Part shown: positions 46,719-55,600 of the stretch, piece by piece
How the letters are laid out: the number at the start of each line of letters is the position of its first letter
Numbering within the stretch: the stretch's first letter is position 1
Origin: Usitatibacter palustris
GTDB lineage: Bacteria; Pseudomonadota; Gammaproteobacteria; Burkholderiales; Usitatibacteraceae
Length of the DNA: 64,000 nt
Assembly: GCF_013003985.1 (NCBI RefSeq)
Contig: NZ_CP053073.1
Span: forward strand, 806,001 to 870,000
Direction of reading: 5' to 3'
The notes under the pieces: generated by a model
What the model was told of the DNA's origin: nothing
Seen by the model: only the letters and a program-made list of their open reading frames with translations
Databases searched by the model: none
Program-made: the position numbers and the translations under genes

Positions 46719-46981
46719 GACCCTTGCACGCGCATGACGAAGAGATCGGATTCGACGAGCTTGCCCTGCGCGTCGAAACGCATCGTCTTCACCTTCGGTT
46801 CGCCGCGCGGGTAGCGGAACTCCGCCTTCGCAATGCGCTGCGCGGGCGGGCCCTCCACCGACTGGATCACGATCTCGGTCGGGCCCTGAACGCGCTCGAT
46901 CGCCTGCTGGAAGATGTCCGTGGCCTTCATTCCTTCGGGCAAGCCGGCGATCGCGTATTTGTCCGAGAGACGCGCGAGCAT
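46715..46981 (-). CDS. Small protein; likely C-terminal half of a split secreted protein
   Basis: 88 residues. ATG at 46981 shares one base with the stop of the preceding frame (TGATG). It has no signal peptide of its own. The sequence MLARLSDKYAIAGLPEG ... KTMRFDAQGKLVESDLFVMRV reads as the continuation of the preceding frame, and the pair together resembles one exported NTF2/SnoaL-like domain. It is either a translationally coupled separate protein or the result of a one-base frameshift. Cotranscribed with the ABC ATPase. Confidence 0.6.
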   Translation of the reverse strand: MLARLSDKYAIAGLPEGMKATDIFQQAIERVQGPTEIVIQSVEGPPAQRIAKAEFRYPRGEPKVKTMRFDAQGKLVESDLFVMRVQGS

Positions 46982-47211
46982 CAGTTGCCGTCGCGCGCCA
47001 TGAGCGCATCGGCGAACGCGCGCAGGAACGATTCGACCTGTGGATCGGCAGCGATCCCGGGTGCCGCGCTCACGACGGCGAGTTGCTTGGGTGGTGGCGC
47101 CTTCGGCTGCGCTGGCGCATCGCCGTGAAGAAATTTGCCGAGCTGGGCGGCGGCCGGCGGGGACAGCAGGAGCGCGGCGCTGGTCGCGAGCGCCAGGAGG
47201 AGGGCTTTCAT
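46981..47211 (-). CDS. Small secreted protein; likely N-terminal half of a split gene
   Basis: 76 residues. A signal peptide of about 22 residues ends at AAAQ. A short Pro-rich stretch and the helix VESFLRAFADALMARDGN follow, and then the stop. The abrupt end inside what looks like the first helix of an NTF2-like fold, with the remaining part in the next frame, suggests a frameshift. First gene of the ABC operon. Confidence 0.6.
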   Translation of the reverse strand: MKALLLALATSAALLLSPPAAAQLGKFLHGDAPAQPKAPPPKQLAVVSAAPGIAADPQVESFLRAFADALMARDGN

Positions 47212-47285
47212 GGGAGCTTTCCGGGAAGGGCTGGTATAGTTGTAATGGATGCATTTCTTATTGTCAAACAGTAATATGTTACGGA

Positions 47286-47858
47286 ATGACGATGACTCCT
47301 GACTCGACTCCCAGCGCCCTCCAGCGGCTCAGCCGGTGGATCCGCTTCGCCGCCATCGCCTTCGCGACCTGCGTCGTGGCGATCCACTCCCTGGGCTGGT
47401 TCTGGCCCGAAGTCGCCGGAAAGGCCCACCACGCTTCGCATGGCGTGATGCTCCTTGCCGGTGTTCCGTTGAATCTCCTTGCGACGCTGGAGCCGGGCGA
47501 GCGCGTGCTCGTGAGCGTCGTGAGCGTTCCGTACCTCGTCGTGTTCGTGTGGGCGTTCTACCGGCTCGTGAAGATGCTGCGCGGCTTCGAACGCGGCGCG
47601 TTCTTCGACCGCGAGACCGTGGGCCACCTGCGTGCCTTCGCGGGACTCCTGTTGCTCGCGAAGCTGCTTTCCCTCCTCGCGATGCACCTGCGCGTGGCGC
47701 TGGTCGTGCACGTGCTCGGCCACAACAAGAGCCGCTTCGTCGTGAACCTCTCGAGCGACGACCTTTCCATCCTGCTCATGTGCGCGCTGTTCTTCGCGAT
47801 CGCCTACATGATGGAAGAGGGCCGCAAGCTCGCCGAGGAAAACCGGGAGTTCGTCTAG
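47286..47858 (+). CDS. DUF2975 membrane protein
   Basis: 190 residues, four predicted helices. The pattern of a membrane protein with RGAFFDRETVGHLRAFAGLLL between helices and the overlapping downstream small XRE gene is the standard DUF2975-YozG pair. Function unknown; thought to act with the regulator. Start ATG at 47286 has only a weak ribosome site. Confidence 0.8.
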   Translation: MTMTPDSTPSALQRLSRWIRFAAIAFATCVVAIHSLGWFWPEVAGKAHHASHGVMLLAGVPLNLLATLEPGERVLVSVVSVPYLVVFVWAFYRLVKMLRGFERGAFFDRETVGHLRAFAGLLLLAKLLSLLAMHLRVALVVHVLGHNKSRFVVNLSSDDLSILLMCALFFAIAYMMEEGRKLAEENREFV

Positions 47859-48064
47859 TGGCGATCGTCATCGACCTGGACGTCATGCTCGCGCGCCGCA
47901 AGGTGAGGTCCAAGGAGCTCGCCGCGCACGTCGGCATCACCGAGCAGAATCTCTCGCTGCTGAAGTCGGGCAAGGTGAAGGGGATCCGCTTCTCGACGCT
48001 CGAGGCGATCTGCCAGTACCTCGAGTGCCAGCCGGGCGACCTGCTCAGGTATGAACCGGACTAG
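47858..48064 (+). CDS. Small XRE-family regulator (YozG-like)
   Basis: 68 residues; GTG start shares a base with the DUF2975 stop (TAGTG). It is almost entirely one helix-turn-helix domain (VRSKELAAHVGITEQNLSLLKSGK, then LEAICQYLECQPGDLL). Its stop TAG overlaps the stop of the convergent SET gene within the sequence ctag. Confidence 0.88.
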   Translation: MAIVIDLDVMLARRKVRSKELAAHVGITEQNLSLLKSGKVKGIRFSTLEAICQYLECQPGDLLRYEPD

Positions 48065-48471
48065 ATGAACCCGCGGCAGTTCTTCGCGCCGCACGCGCAC
48101 GGGAGCTTCCCGTCGTGGTGGCTGCGGCCGTAGTCCACGGTCAGCTCTTCGCCCTTCCGGATGTTTCGCAGCGCGTAGAACTCCGCGCGTTCCGGCGTCA
48201 TCCGCATGAAGGTGTTGGGGGCGCACGAATGGTTGATGAAGCGAAAGCCGTGACGCCAGTGCGTCGAGTCGAGGGCCACCTTGTCGAGCTCGACGATCGC
48301 GATGGTCTTCAGCGTCTTCGCGCGCCGCCGCGCTTCGCGCAGGCCGATGCGCTCGCCTTCGAATTCGCCGATCTTCGCGCGCGCCCGGATGCGGGTGCCG
48401 GCGAACAGCCCCTTCCCGACGATCCCGCTCATCCGAACCCGCAGTGCTTCGTATATAGGTTTCCAAGCCAT
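48061..48471 (-). CDS. SET-domain protein
   Basis: 136 residues. SET core motifs: GKGLFAGTRIRARAKIGEFEGE, RFINHSCAPNT, ELTVDYG, and a post-SET cysteine cluster CACGAKNCRG at the C-terminus. SET domains methylate lysine with SAM. The bacterial substrate is unknown. The ATG at 48471 is preferred; it lies in the same catg as a possible start of the divergent DUF1223 gene. Confidence 0.85.
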   Translation of the reverse strand: MAWKPIYEALRVRMSGIVGKGLFAGTRIRARAKIGEFEGERIGLREARRRAKTLKTIAIVELDKVALDSTHWRHGFRFINHSCAPNTFMRMTPERAEFYALRNIRKGEELTVDYGRSHHDGKLPCACGAKNCRGFI

Positions 48472-48484
48472 GAGGCATTTTCCC

Positions 48485-49228
48485 ATGCGCGTCCTTGCCA
48501 CGATCGTTGCCGCCATGATTCCCGCCATCGCCGGCGCCGAATGCACCGTGAAGTCAGGCCCCAGCACCAATGTCCTCGTCGAGCTCTACACCTCCGAGGG
48601 CTGCAGCAGCTGCCCGCCCGCCGACCGGTGGTTCAGCGCACTGGGCAGCCCGCGCGTCATCCCCATTTCGTTCCATGTGGCGTACTGGGACTACCTGGGT
48701 TGGCGGGATCGCTTCGCGCAGTCGGGCTTCACCGACCGGCAGCGAGCGCTCGCCCGCGCGACGAACGCGAGCTCGGTCTACACGCCGCAGGTCGTCGTGG
48801 CGGGCCGCGACTTTCCGCGCTGGCGGGATGAGTCGCTTGTGACGAAGACGTTCGACCAGACCGTGGCCCGCCCTCCCCGGGCGGGAATCTCGATGACTTC
48901 GAGGAAGCCCGCGGAGGGCAAGCTCGCCACGTCGGTGAACCTGGAGCTCGCCGGGCCGAGGGACGACGTCGTGCTCCACCTGGCCGTCGTCGAGAACGGG
49001 CTCGCGAGCCGGGTCACGGCCGGGGAGAACCGCGGCGAATCACTGCGGCACGACCATGTGGTGCGCGAGTTGTCGTTCGTGCCCGCCGTGGCAGGCGGCA
49101 CCATCGATACGGTCTTCGCGATCAAGCCCGACTGGAAGATCGACAACCTCGCGCTCGTCGCCTTCGTGCAGAACGTCAGGACCGGGGAGGTGCTCCAGGC
49201 ACTGCGCTCGCCGGCGTGCCGCTCCTGA
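48485..49228 (+). CDS. DUF1223 secreted thioredoxin-like protein
   Basis: 247 residues; start at 48485 gives a clean signal peptide (cleavage after IAGA, about residue 18). ELYTSEGCSSCPPAD contains a CxxC that matches the thioredoxin-like site of DUF1223. VAYWDYLGWRDRFA is another family block. Probably a periplasmic redox protein of unknown substrate. The last 53 bp overlap the EamA gene on the opposite strand. Confidence 0.88.
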   Translation: MRVLATIVAAMIPAIAGAECTVKSGPSTNVLVELYTSEGCSSCPPADRWFSALGSPRVIPISFHVAYWDYLGWRDRFAQSGFTDRQRALARATNASSVYTPQVVVAGRDFPRWRDESLVTKTFDQTVARPPRAGISMTSRKPAEGKLATSVNLELAGPRDDVVLHLAVVENGLASRVTAGENRGESLRHDHVVRELSFVPAVAGGTIDTVFAIKPDWKIDNLALVAFVQNVRTGEVLQALRSPACRS

Positions 49229-50084
49229 AACTGAGGAACGCGAGCAGCGCGAGCGCGATGCCGATGCACGCCATTCCCGCGAGCTCCATCGGCGGCGGAC
49301 GTTCGCCCAGCTGCGCCCACGATGCGAGCACCGCGACCACGGGAATGCCCAGCGCGTTGAGGCCGGTGATGCCGGCGGGCGTCGTCGCGAGGATGCGAGT
49401 CCAGAGCCACCAGCCGATCGCGGTTGCGAACACCGTGGAGAAGCCCAGCGCGAGGAGGAACTCTTTCGTCCAGCGCACAGGCTCGTGCGGATGCACGGTG
49501 GCGAGGGTCGCGAGCACGAAGAAGCCGAACAGCAGCTGCCACGCCGTGAACGTGAGCGGATCGGCGCCCGCGACGGGCCAGCGTTTCGAGAGCACCGCGG
49601 AGAGTGCCCACACCGCGCCCGCCGCCACCGCGAGCAGGCTTCCCTCGAGACTGGTGAGCTCCCAAGGCGCGACGATCAGCGTGAGGCCCGCGAAGGCGAG
49701 TGCCACCGCGATCCACTGGGCGCCGCGCATCCGCTCGCCGATGATGAAGTGCGCGAACACGATCATCCAGAAGGGCATCGTGAACACGAGGACCGAGGTC
49801 TTGCCCGGGCCCGCGAGGAGCAGCGCGAAGTGGGAGAGCGCGACGAACAGCGCGACCTGCAGGAAGCCCAGCACCACCGCCATCCGGTAGCCCGAGAGTG
49901 TCAGGCTGCGGCCGGTAAGCTTGATGATGAGGAAGAGGAACGCGGCGCCCAGGCCCACGCGCCAGGCCGCGAAATCGAAGGGATGCGCGTGTCGCAGGCC
50001 GATCTTCATCACGATCCACGAATAGCCCCAGATGAGCACCATCGCGGTGAGGGCAGCGATGGGATGGGAGCGCGGCGAAGTCAC
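49176..50084 (-). CDS. EamA/DMT-family transporter
   Basis: 302 residues, GTG start, ten predicted helices in two EamA repeats (about 8-140 and 150-290). Drug/metabolite exporter superfamily; substrate unknown. The C-terminal tail of about 18 residues is encoded opposite the end of the DUF1223 gene. Confidence 0.9.
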   Translation of the reverse strand: MTSPRSHPIAALTAMVLIWGYSWIVMKIGLRHAHPFDFAAWRVGLGAAFLFLIIKLTGRSLTLSGYRMAVVLGFLQVALFVALSHFALLLAGPGKTSVLVFTMPFWMIVFAHFIIGERMRGAQWIAVALAFAGLTLIVAPWELTSLEGSLLAVAAGAVWALSAVLSKRWPVAGADPLTFTAWQLLFGFFVLATLATVHPHEPVRWTKEFLLALGFSTVFATAIGWWLWTRILATTPAGITGLNALGIPVVAVLASWAQLGERPPPMELAGMACIGIALALLAFLSFRSGTPASAVPGAPPRS

Positions 50085-50098
50085 GGTTAGAATTTTAC

Positions 50099-50530
50099 AT
50101 GGCTACCCCAACCCCCTTCGCAGTTCGCATCGTCGAGTGGACCGAATCCGGTCCGTTGCTCGATCGCGTGCGCACGATCGTCTTCGTCGATGAACAGAAG
50201 GTCCCGCGCGAAATCGAGAGCGACGGTCGCGACGGCAAGTGCGTCCATGTGCTCGCGGAATCGGAAGGCGAGGCGATCGGCGCCGGGCGGCTGATGGCCG
50301 ACGGCCGCATCGGGCGCATGGCGGTGCTCGCGGCCTGGCGCGGCCGGGGCGTGGGCGGCGCGATGCTCACGGCGCTGATGCAGGAAGCGAGACGGCGCGG
50401 AATGCGCGAGACGTATCTGCATTCGCAATCGCATGCCAAGGACTTCTATGTCCGGCACGGCTATGTGGTCGAGGGCGAGGAGTACTACGAGGCCGGCATC
50501 GCGCACATCGGGATGCGCGCGAAGCTCTAG
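50099..50530 (+). CDS. GNAT-family N-acetyltransferase
   Basis: 143 residues. The acetyl-CoA pyrophosphate loop is RMAVLAAWRGRGVGGAM near residues 76-92. The C-terminal DFYVRHGYVVEGEEYYEAGIAHI matches the ElaA/YjcF-type subgroup. The stop TAG overlaps that of the convergent DUF1579-like gene in the sequence ctag. Confidence 0.9.
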   Translation: MATPTPFAVRIVEWTESGPLLDRVRTIVFVDEQKVPREIESDGRDGKCVHVLAESEGEAIGAGRLMADGRIGRMAVLAAWRGRGVGGAMLTALMQEARRRGMRETYLHSQSHAKDFYVRHGYVVEGEEYYEAGIAHIGMRAKL

Positions 50531-51072
50531 CGGGCGACCCGCTTGAAGCGGTTGGTGCTGTAGACCTCGAAGGGCTTGTCGGCCATCGCCAGCTCGAAGA
50601 TCTCGACGAATTCGTCGGGCCCGAGGATCTCGTAGGTTTCGCGCGCCCGCCACTTGTTGCTCAGGTTTTCGAAGCCTTCGCTTTCGAACACGAGCTTGTT
50701 CGCCGTGCTCTTGTCCGCGGCCTGCACGTACTGGTTCACGAATCCCTCGACGTGGAACTGGCGGAGCACGATCGCCTTGCGCGCGCGGTCGTAGCTGATG
50801 AACGACCAGTGCTCGTGGACTTCGCCCTTGTTCTTGTTGTTCTCGTTCGGTGCGTAGATCGAGGTGTTCCTCTCGTGAAGGAACTTGCCGCCCAACACAA
50901 ACTCGTACGAGCGAGTCACCGTTCCTTCACCCGGCTTGCCCGAGGCCGTGCCCTGCCACTGGCCGACCATGAAGCGTACGGGCGCCCAGGGATCGGGCTT
51001 CGCGTCCTGGCTCCAGGCAAGCGCGGGGACTGAAAGCGCGGCGATGCCGATCCACTTCGCGAGGGTTTGCAT
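50527..51072 (-). CDS. DUF1579-like secreted protein
   Basis: 181 residues; ATG at 51072 with ggag. A signal peptide ends near ALAW-SQ (about residue 21). The lipocalin-like pattern VRFMVGQWQGTASGKPGEGTVTRSYEFVLGGKFL is typical of DUF1579 and related beta-barrel proteins. Function unknown. It starts 10 bp after ygfZ and is probably cotranscribed. Confidence 0.75.
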   Translation of the reverse strand: MQTLAKWIGIAALSVPALAWSQDAKPDPWAPVRFMVGQWQGTASGKPGEGTVTRSYEFVLGGKFLHERNTSIYAPNENNKNKGEVHEHWSFISYDRARKAIVLRQFHVEGFVNQYVQAADKSTANKLVFESEGFENLSNKWRARETYEILGPDEFVEIFELAMADKPFEVYSTNRFKRVAR

Positions 51073-51082
51073 CGTCACTCCT

Positions 51083-52009
51083 TTATTGCGATCCGGGCAC
51101 CGGATAGGGCAGTTGGCGCAATTGCACCGCGACGCCGTCGGGCGACTTCCAGCGCAGGTCGTTCTTCGCGAGCGCCTCGAGCTGTGCGACGACGAGCGCG
51201 TCGAAGCCTCCGCCCGGCGACGGAGCGACGTTGGCGATCTGACCCGAGGACTGTTCGCCGAAGGCACTGCTGTAGACGCTGTCGCCCGCTTGCGGCGCGT
51301 CCTGGCCATCGACGTGGACGAGCGCCATCCGCTTCTTGAGGATGCCGCGGTACTGCGTGCGCGCGACGATCTCCTGTCCGGTGTAGCAACCTTTCTTGAA
51401 GCTCACGCCGCCGATCAGCTCGAAGTTCGCCATCTGCGGGACGAAAGCGTCCTGCGTCGCGGCGACCACGATGGGAATGCCCGCCTGGATCGCGGCACGA
51501 TCCCACGTGGTGGTGTCTCCGATGGCGACCGGTTCGAGCGCGGCGCGAATCGTTTCAGCCTGGTCGTTGGGGGCAAGGAGCACGAAACGATCGGCATCGA
51601 GGCGGGCGCACAGCGCGCCATCGCGCTCGGCAACCGCCATGGGCTGCGGCGCGGCGCCCCAGTGCTTCGCGACGAGCGTCGCGGCTTCCGGACCGACGAG
51701 GCCCAGGCGCGACGTCGATGCCGTCACGTCCTCGATCTTCACCTTCGAGCGCAGCACGAACATGCCGAGCCGCTTGGCGGTCGGCGCGGCGATCTCGGTG
51801 GGCATCATCGCGAGGAAGCGCTTGCCGTGCCGCACCAGCAGGAAGGTGGCGAGCAGTCGCCCCTTCGGCGAGCAGTAGCCGTTCCACTGTGCGGTGCCGT
51901 CGCGCAGCGCCTCGACGTCGTTGGTGAGCTGCCCCTGCAGGAACGTCGCCGCGTCGTCGCCCGAAATGGCGAGGAGCGCGTTATGGGAAAGCTCGGCGAC
52001 GAAGGTCAT
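51083..52009 (-). CDS. ygfZ: Folate-binding protein YgfZ
   Basis: 308 residues. The signature KKGCYTGQEIVART with the conserved Cys is present near residue 215, and the N-terminus ISGDDAATFLQGQLTNDV is typical. YgfZ binds tetrahydrofolate and helps iron-sulfur enzymes, including tRNA modification by MiaB. It is divergent from the ygfX-like gene, and the two possible starts meet within one catg. Confidence 0.93.
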   Translation of the reverse strand: MTFVAELSHNALLAISGDDAATFLQGQLTNDVEALRDGTAQWNGYCSPKGRLLATFLLVRHGKRFLAMMPTEIAAPTAKRLGMFVLRSKVKIEDVTASTSRLGLVGPEAATLVAKHWGAAPQPMAVAERDGALCARLDADRFVLLAPNDQAETIRAALEPVAIGDTTTWDRAAIQAGIPIVVAATQDAFVPQMANFELIGGVSFKKGCYTGQEIVARTQYRGILKKRMALVHVDGQDAPQAGDSVYSSAFGEQSSGQIANVAPSPGGGFDALVVAQLEALAKNDLRWKSPDGVAVQLRQLPYPVPGSQ

Positions 52010-52013
52010 GGGG

Positions 52014-52451
52014 ATGAACGTGGGTCCGCGACAGCAAGGAATCAAGTATAGCGATGCGGCGGAGGCGGAACTGCGGCCCTCGCGCGTGGCCCGGCACCTC
52101 GTGCAGGGTGCGGTGATCGCGACCTTGGTCATCGTGGGGGTCACGCCCCTTCCCGTGATCGCGGCCGTTGGCATCCTCTTGTGGATGCTGGTGGCGAGCC
52201 GGCGGGCGCTGGCAGTCCACTTCGCCGCGAGATTCGTGATGCTCGATCGCTCGCGGACGATTCTCTGGCGGGATGGTGCGGGCCGCTCGCATTCGGGCGT
52301 GGTGCGCGACGGCTCCTTCGTCGCTCCCTGGCTCACGATCATCCGCTGGCGGCCCGAGGGCGCGTGGTTCGATCGCACGATCCTGGTGATGCCGGACATG
52401 ATCGAGGCGGAGGCGTTTCGGCATCTTCGGGTGATGCTGAGGCATGGGTGA
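52014..52451 (+). CDS. YgfX/CptA-like inner-membrane protein
   Basis: 145 residues. Two short helices (about 30-62) are followed by a cytoplasmic part with LDRSRTILWRDGAGRSHSGVV and LTIIRWRPEG. The pattern and the divergent ygfZ match the E. coli ygfX (cptA)-ygfZ arrangement. In E. coli the partner SdhE is encoded next to it; no sdhE is seen here. A start six bases earlier (52008) overlaps the ygfZ start. Confidence 0.65.
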   Translation: MNVGPRQQGIKYSDAAEAELRPSRVARHLVQGAVIATLVIVGVTPLPVIAAVGILLWMLVASRRALAVHFAARFVMLDRSRTILWRDGAGRSHSGVVRDGSFVAPWLTIIRWRPEGAWFDRTILVMPDMIEAEAFRHLRVMLRHG

Positions 52452-52460
52452 AACCCCACT

Positions 52461-52600
52461 GTCATCCTGAGGGCCGAAGGCCCGAAGGACCTGCTTGAGC
52501 AGCGAAGCGGATTTGGACTGTTAACCCCCTCAAGCAGGTCCTTCGTCGCTTCGCTCCTCAGATGACAGCGGGGCAGGATGACAGCGGGGCAGGATGACAC
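52461..52600. repeat. Intergenic inverted repeat, tgtcatcctgagg family, copy 1
   Basis: gaaggacctgcttgag (52485-52500) is mirrored by ctcaagcaggtccttc (52530-52545). The ends tgtcatcctgagg and cctcagatgacag also pair. The right end is followed by short direct repeats of ggatgacagcggggca. A second copy lies at 60862-60966. It fills most of the gap between the ygfX-like gene and purL. Confidence 0.85.
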
Positions 52601-52609
52601 TCGCGTTGG

Positions 52610-52615
52610 TATAAT
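52610..52615 (+). promoter_or_regulatory. Consensus -10 box directly before purL
   Basis: TATAAT ends 5 bases before the purL ATG, and no ribosome-binding sequence lies between. A transcript from it would begin at about the start codon. No good -35 is visible; the sequence upstream is repeat DNA. Confidence 0.5.
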
Positions 52616-52620
52616 TCCCG

Positions 52621-55600
52621 CATGAATCAGAAGGACGCGCCGCTGCAGCAGGTCCTCACGCTGCCGGGTGCGGTCGCGCTCTCTCCCTTCCGCGTCGAAA
52701 AGCTGCTGGCTTCCCTCGATCCGCGCCTTTCGAGTGCGATCGACATCCAGACCCGTTTCGTCCACTTCGTCGCGTGCTCGGCACCGCTGGATGCCGCCGA
52801 GCGCGGAGTCCTCGAGCGACTCCTTACCTACGGAACACCCGCCGGCAACGAGACGCATCGTGACGTTCGCGTCGTCCTCCCGCGCTTCGGCACCGTCTCG
52901 CCGTGGTCGTCGAAGGCCACCGACATCGCCCACAACTGCGCGCTTGCGAAGATCCACCGCATCGAGCGCGGCATCGCCTACGGCTTCATCACCAAGGACG
53001 GCAAGCCGCTGCGCGACAAGGCCTTCGAGGGCCTCGAGCCCGCGATCCACGACCGCATGACCGAATCGGTCGTGAAGGGCGTGGAGGATGCCGCGCGCCT
53101 CTTCGAGCAGCACACGCCCAAGCCGCTGTCGACCGTGGACCTGATGGCCGGTGGGCACGCTGCACTGGAAGCCGCGAACCGCGCGATGGGCCTTGCGCTC
53201 GCGCCCGATGAGATTGATTACCTCGTCGACAACTTCACGAAGATGGGTCGCAACCCCACCGACGTGGAGCTGATGATGTTCGCGCAGGCCAACTCAGAGC
53301 ATTGCCGCCACAAGATCTTCAACGCCTCGTGGACCGTCGACGGGCAGGTGAAGGACAAGTCGCTCTTCGCGATGATCCGCAACACGCACCAGGAGAGCCC
53401 GCGCGGCACCGTGGTCGCGTACTCCGACAACTCCGCGGTGATGGAAGGCGCGGAGATCGATCGCTTCCATCCCGATGGCAGCGGCGCGTGGAAGTGGGAT
53501 CGCAACTCGACCCACATCCTCATGAAGGTGGAGACGCACAACCATCCGACCGCGATCGCGCCGTATCCGGGCGCGGCTACGGGTGCGGGTGGGGAGATTC
53601 GCGATGAAGGCGCGACGGGCCGCGGCGCCAAGCCCAAGGCGGGCCTCACCGGTTTCTCGGTCTCGAACCTCGAGCTGCCGAATGCGCGCGAGCCGTGGGA
53701 AGCGGGCTACGGCAAGCCAGGGCGCATCGTCTCGCCGCTCGCGATCATGGTCGAAGGGCCGATCGGGGGAGCAGCGTTCAACAACGAATTCGGCCGCCCG
53801 AACCTCACGGGCTACTTCCGCACGTACGAGATGGAAGTCGCCGGCGAAGTGCGCGGTTATCACAAGCCCATCATGCTGGCCGGAGGCCTGGGCAACATCG
53901 GCGCGGAGCAGACCTCGAAGCTCGCGTTGAACAGCCGCTCGGTGTTCATCCAGTTGGGTGGCCCCGGCTACCTCATCGGCATGGGCGGTGGCGCCGCATC
54001 GTCGATGGCGAGCGGTGCGAACACCGAATCGCTCGACTTCGATTCCGTGCAGCGCGCCAATGCCGAGCTCGAGCGCCGCTGCCAGGAAGTGATCGACGCG
54101 TGCTGGCGCATGGGCTCGTCCAATCCCATTCTTTGCCTCCACGACGTCGGCGCGGGCGGCCTTTCCAATGCGTTCCCCGAGCTCGCGCACACGGGTGGCG
54201 TTGGTGCCACGTTCGACCTGCGCAAGATGCCCAACGAAGAGCCGGGCATGACGCCGATGCAGATCTGGTCGAACGAGGCGCAGGAACGCTACGTGCTCGC
54301 GATCGATCGCGACCGCGTGGAAGAATTCAAGCGGATGTGCGAACGCGAGCGCTGCCCGTTCGCCGTCGTGGGCGAAGCACGCGACGACCACCGACTGCTG
54401 GTCACCGACCCGCTCTTCAAGAATGAGCCCGTCGACATGAACCTCGACGTGCTGCTCGGCAAGCCCCCGCGCATGCATCGCGACGTGAAGCGCGTGGCGC
54501 GCGATCTTCCGCCGCTCGACCTTTCGAAGATCGAACTCAAGGAAGCCGCCTACCGCGTGCTGCGCCTTCCGACCGTGGCCGACAAGACCTTCCTCGTGAC
54601 GATCGGCGATCGCACCGTGGGCGGCCTGTGCGTGCGCGACCAGATGGTCGGCCCGTGGCAGGTTCCCGTGGCCGATTGCGCCGTGACCACGATGGGCTTC
54701 ACGACCCTGCGCGGCGAAGCGATGGCCATCGGCGAGCGCACGCCGCTCGCGCTGATCGATGGCCCGGCTTCGGGACGCATGGCGGTGGGCGAGGCCATCA
54801 CGAACATTGCCGCCGCGTCCATCGCCGAGCTCGGAGACGTGAAGCTCTCGGCCAACTGGATGTGCGCCGCGGGTCACCCGGGCGAGGATGCATCGCTCTT
54901 CGATACCGTGCATGCGGTCGGCATGGAGTTGTGCCCGCAACTGGGCATCGCGATTCCCGTCGGCAAGGATTCGATGTCGATGAAGACCACGTGGCGCGAT
55001 CCGGCCACGGGGCAGGACAAGGCGGTTACCGCGCCGCTCTCGCTGATCATCTCGGCCTTCGCGCCGGTCACGGACGCGCGCGCCACGCTCACGCCGCAAC
55101 TGCGCACCGACCTCGGCGAAACGGAGCTCGTCCTCGTCGACCTGGGTAGTGGCCGCAATCGCCTCGGCGGCTCGGCGCTCGCACAGGTGTTCTCGCAGCT
55201 CGGCAATGCCGCGCCCGATCTCGACACGCCCGCGAATCTGCGCGCGTTCTTCACCAGCATCCAGAAGCTCAACGCCGGCGGGAAGATCCTCGCGTACCAC
55301 GATCGTTCCGATGGCGGCCTCTTCGCGACCCTCTGCGAGATGGCGTTTGCCGGCCGCGCCGGCGTGAGCGTCGTGCTCGATGCACTCGTGCTCGACGAGA
55401 AGCATCTCGACGTCGATGGCCACGAGCGCCAGTCCGATGTCATTGGCAGTGCAGGCGAGCGCGTGCTCGGCGTTCTCTTCAGCGAAGAGCTCGGCGCCGT
55501 CCTCCAGGTCCGCAAGGCCGACCGCGCGGCGGTGATGAGCGAACTTCGCGACGCGGGGCTCGCGCGCGAGTCGCACGTGATCGGCCACCTCAATGCCGAC

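Noticed and set aside
52560..52600. CRISPR-like short direct repeats
   Set aside because: Only two to three copies of ggatgacagcggggca without spacers of regular size; they are a tail of the inverted repeat.
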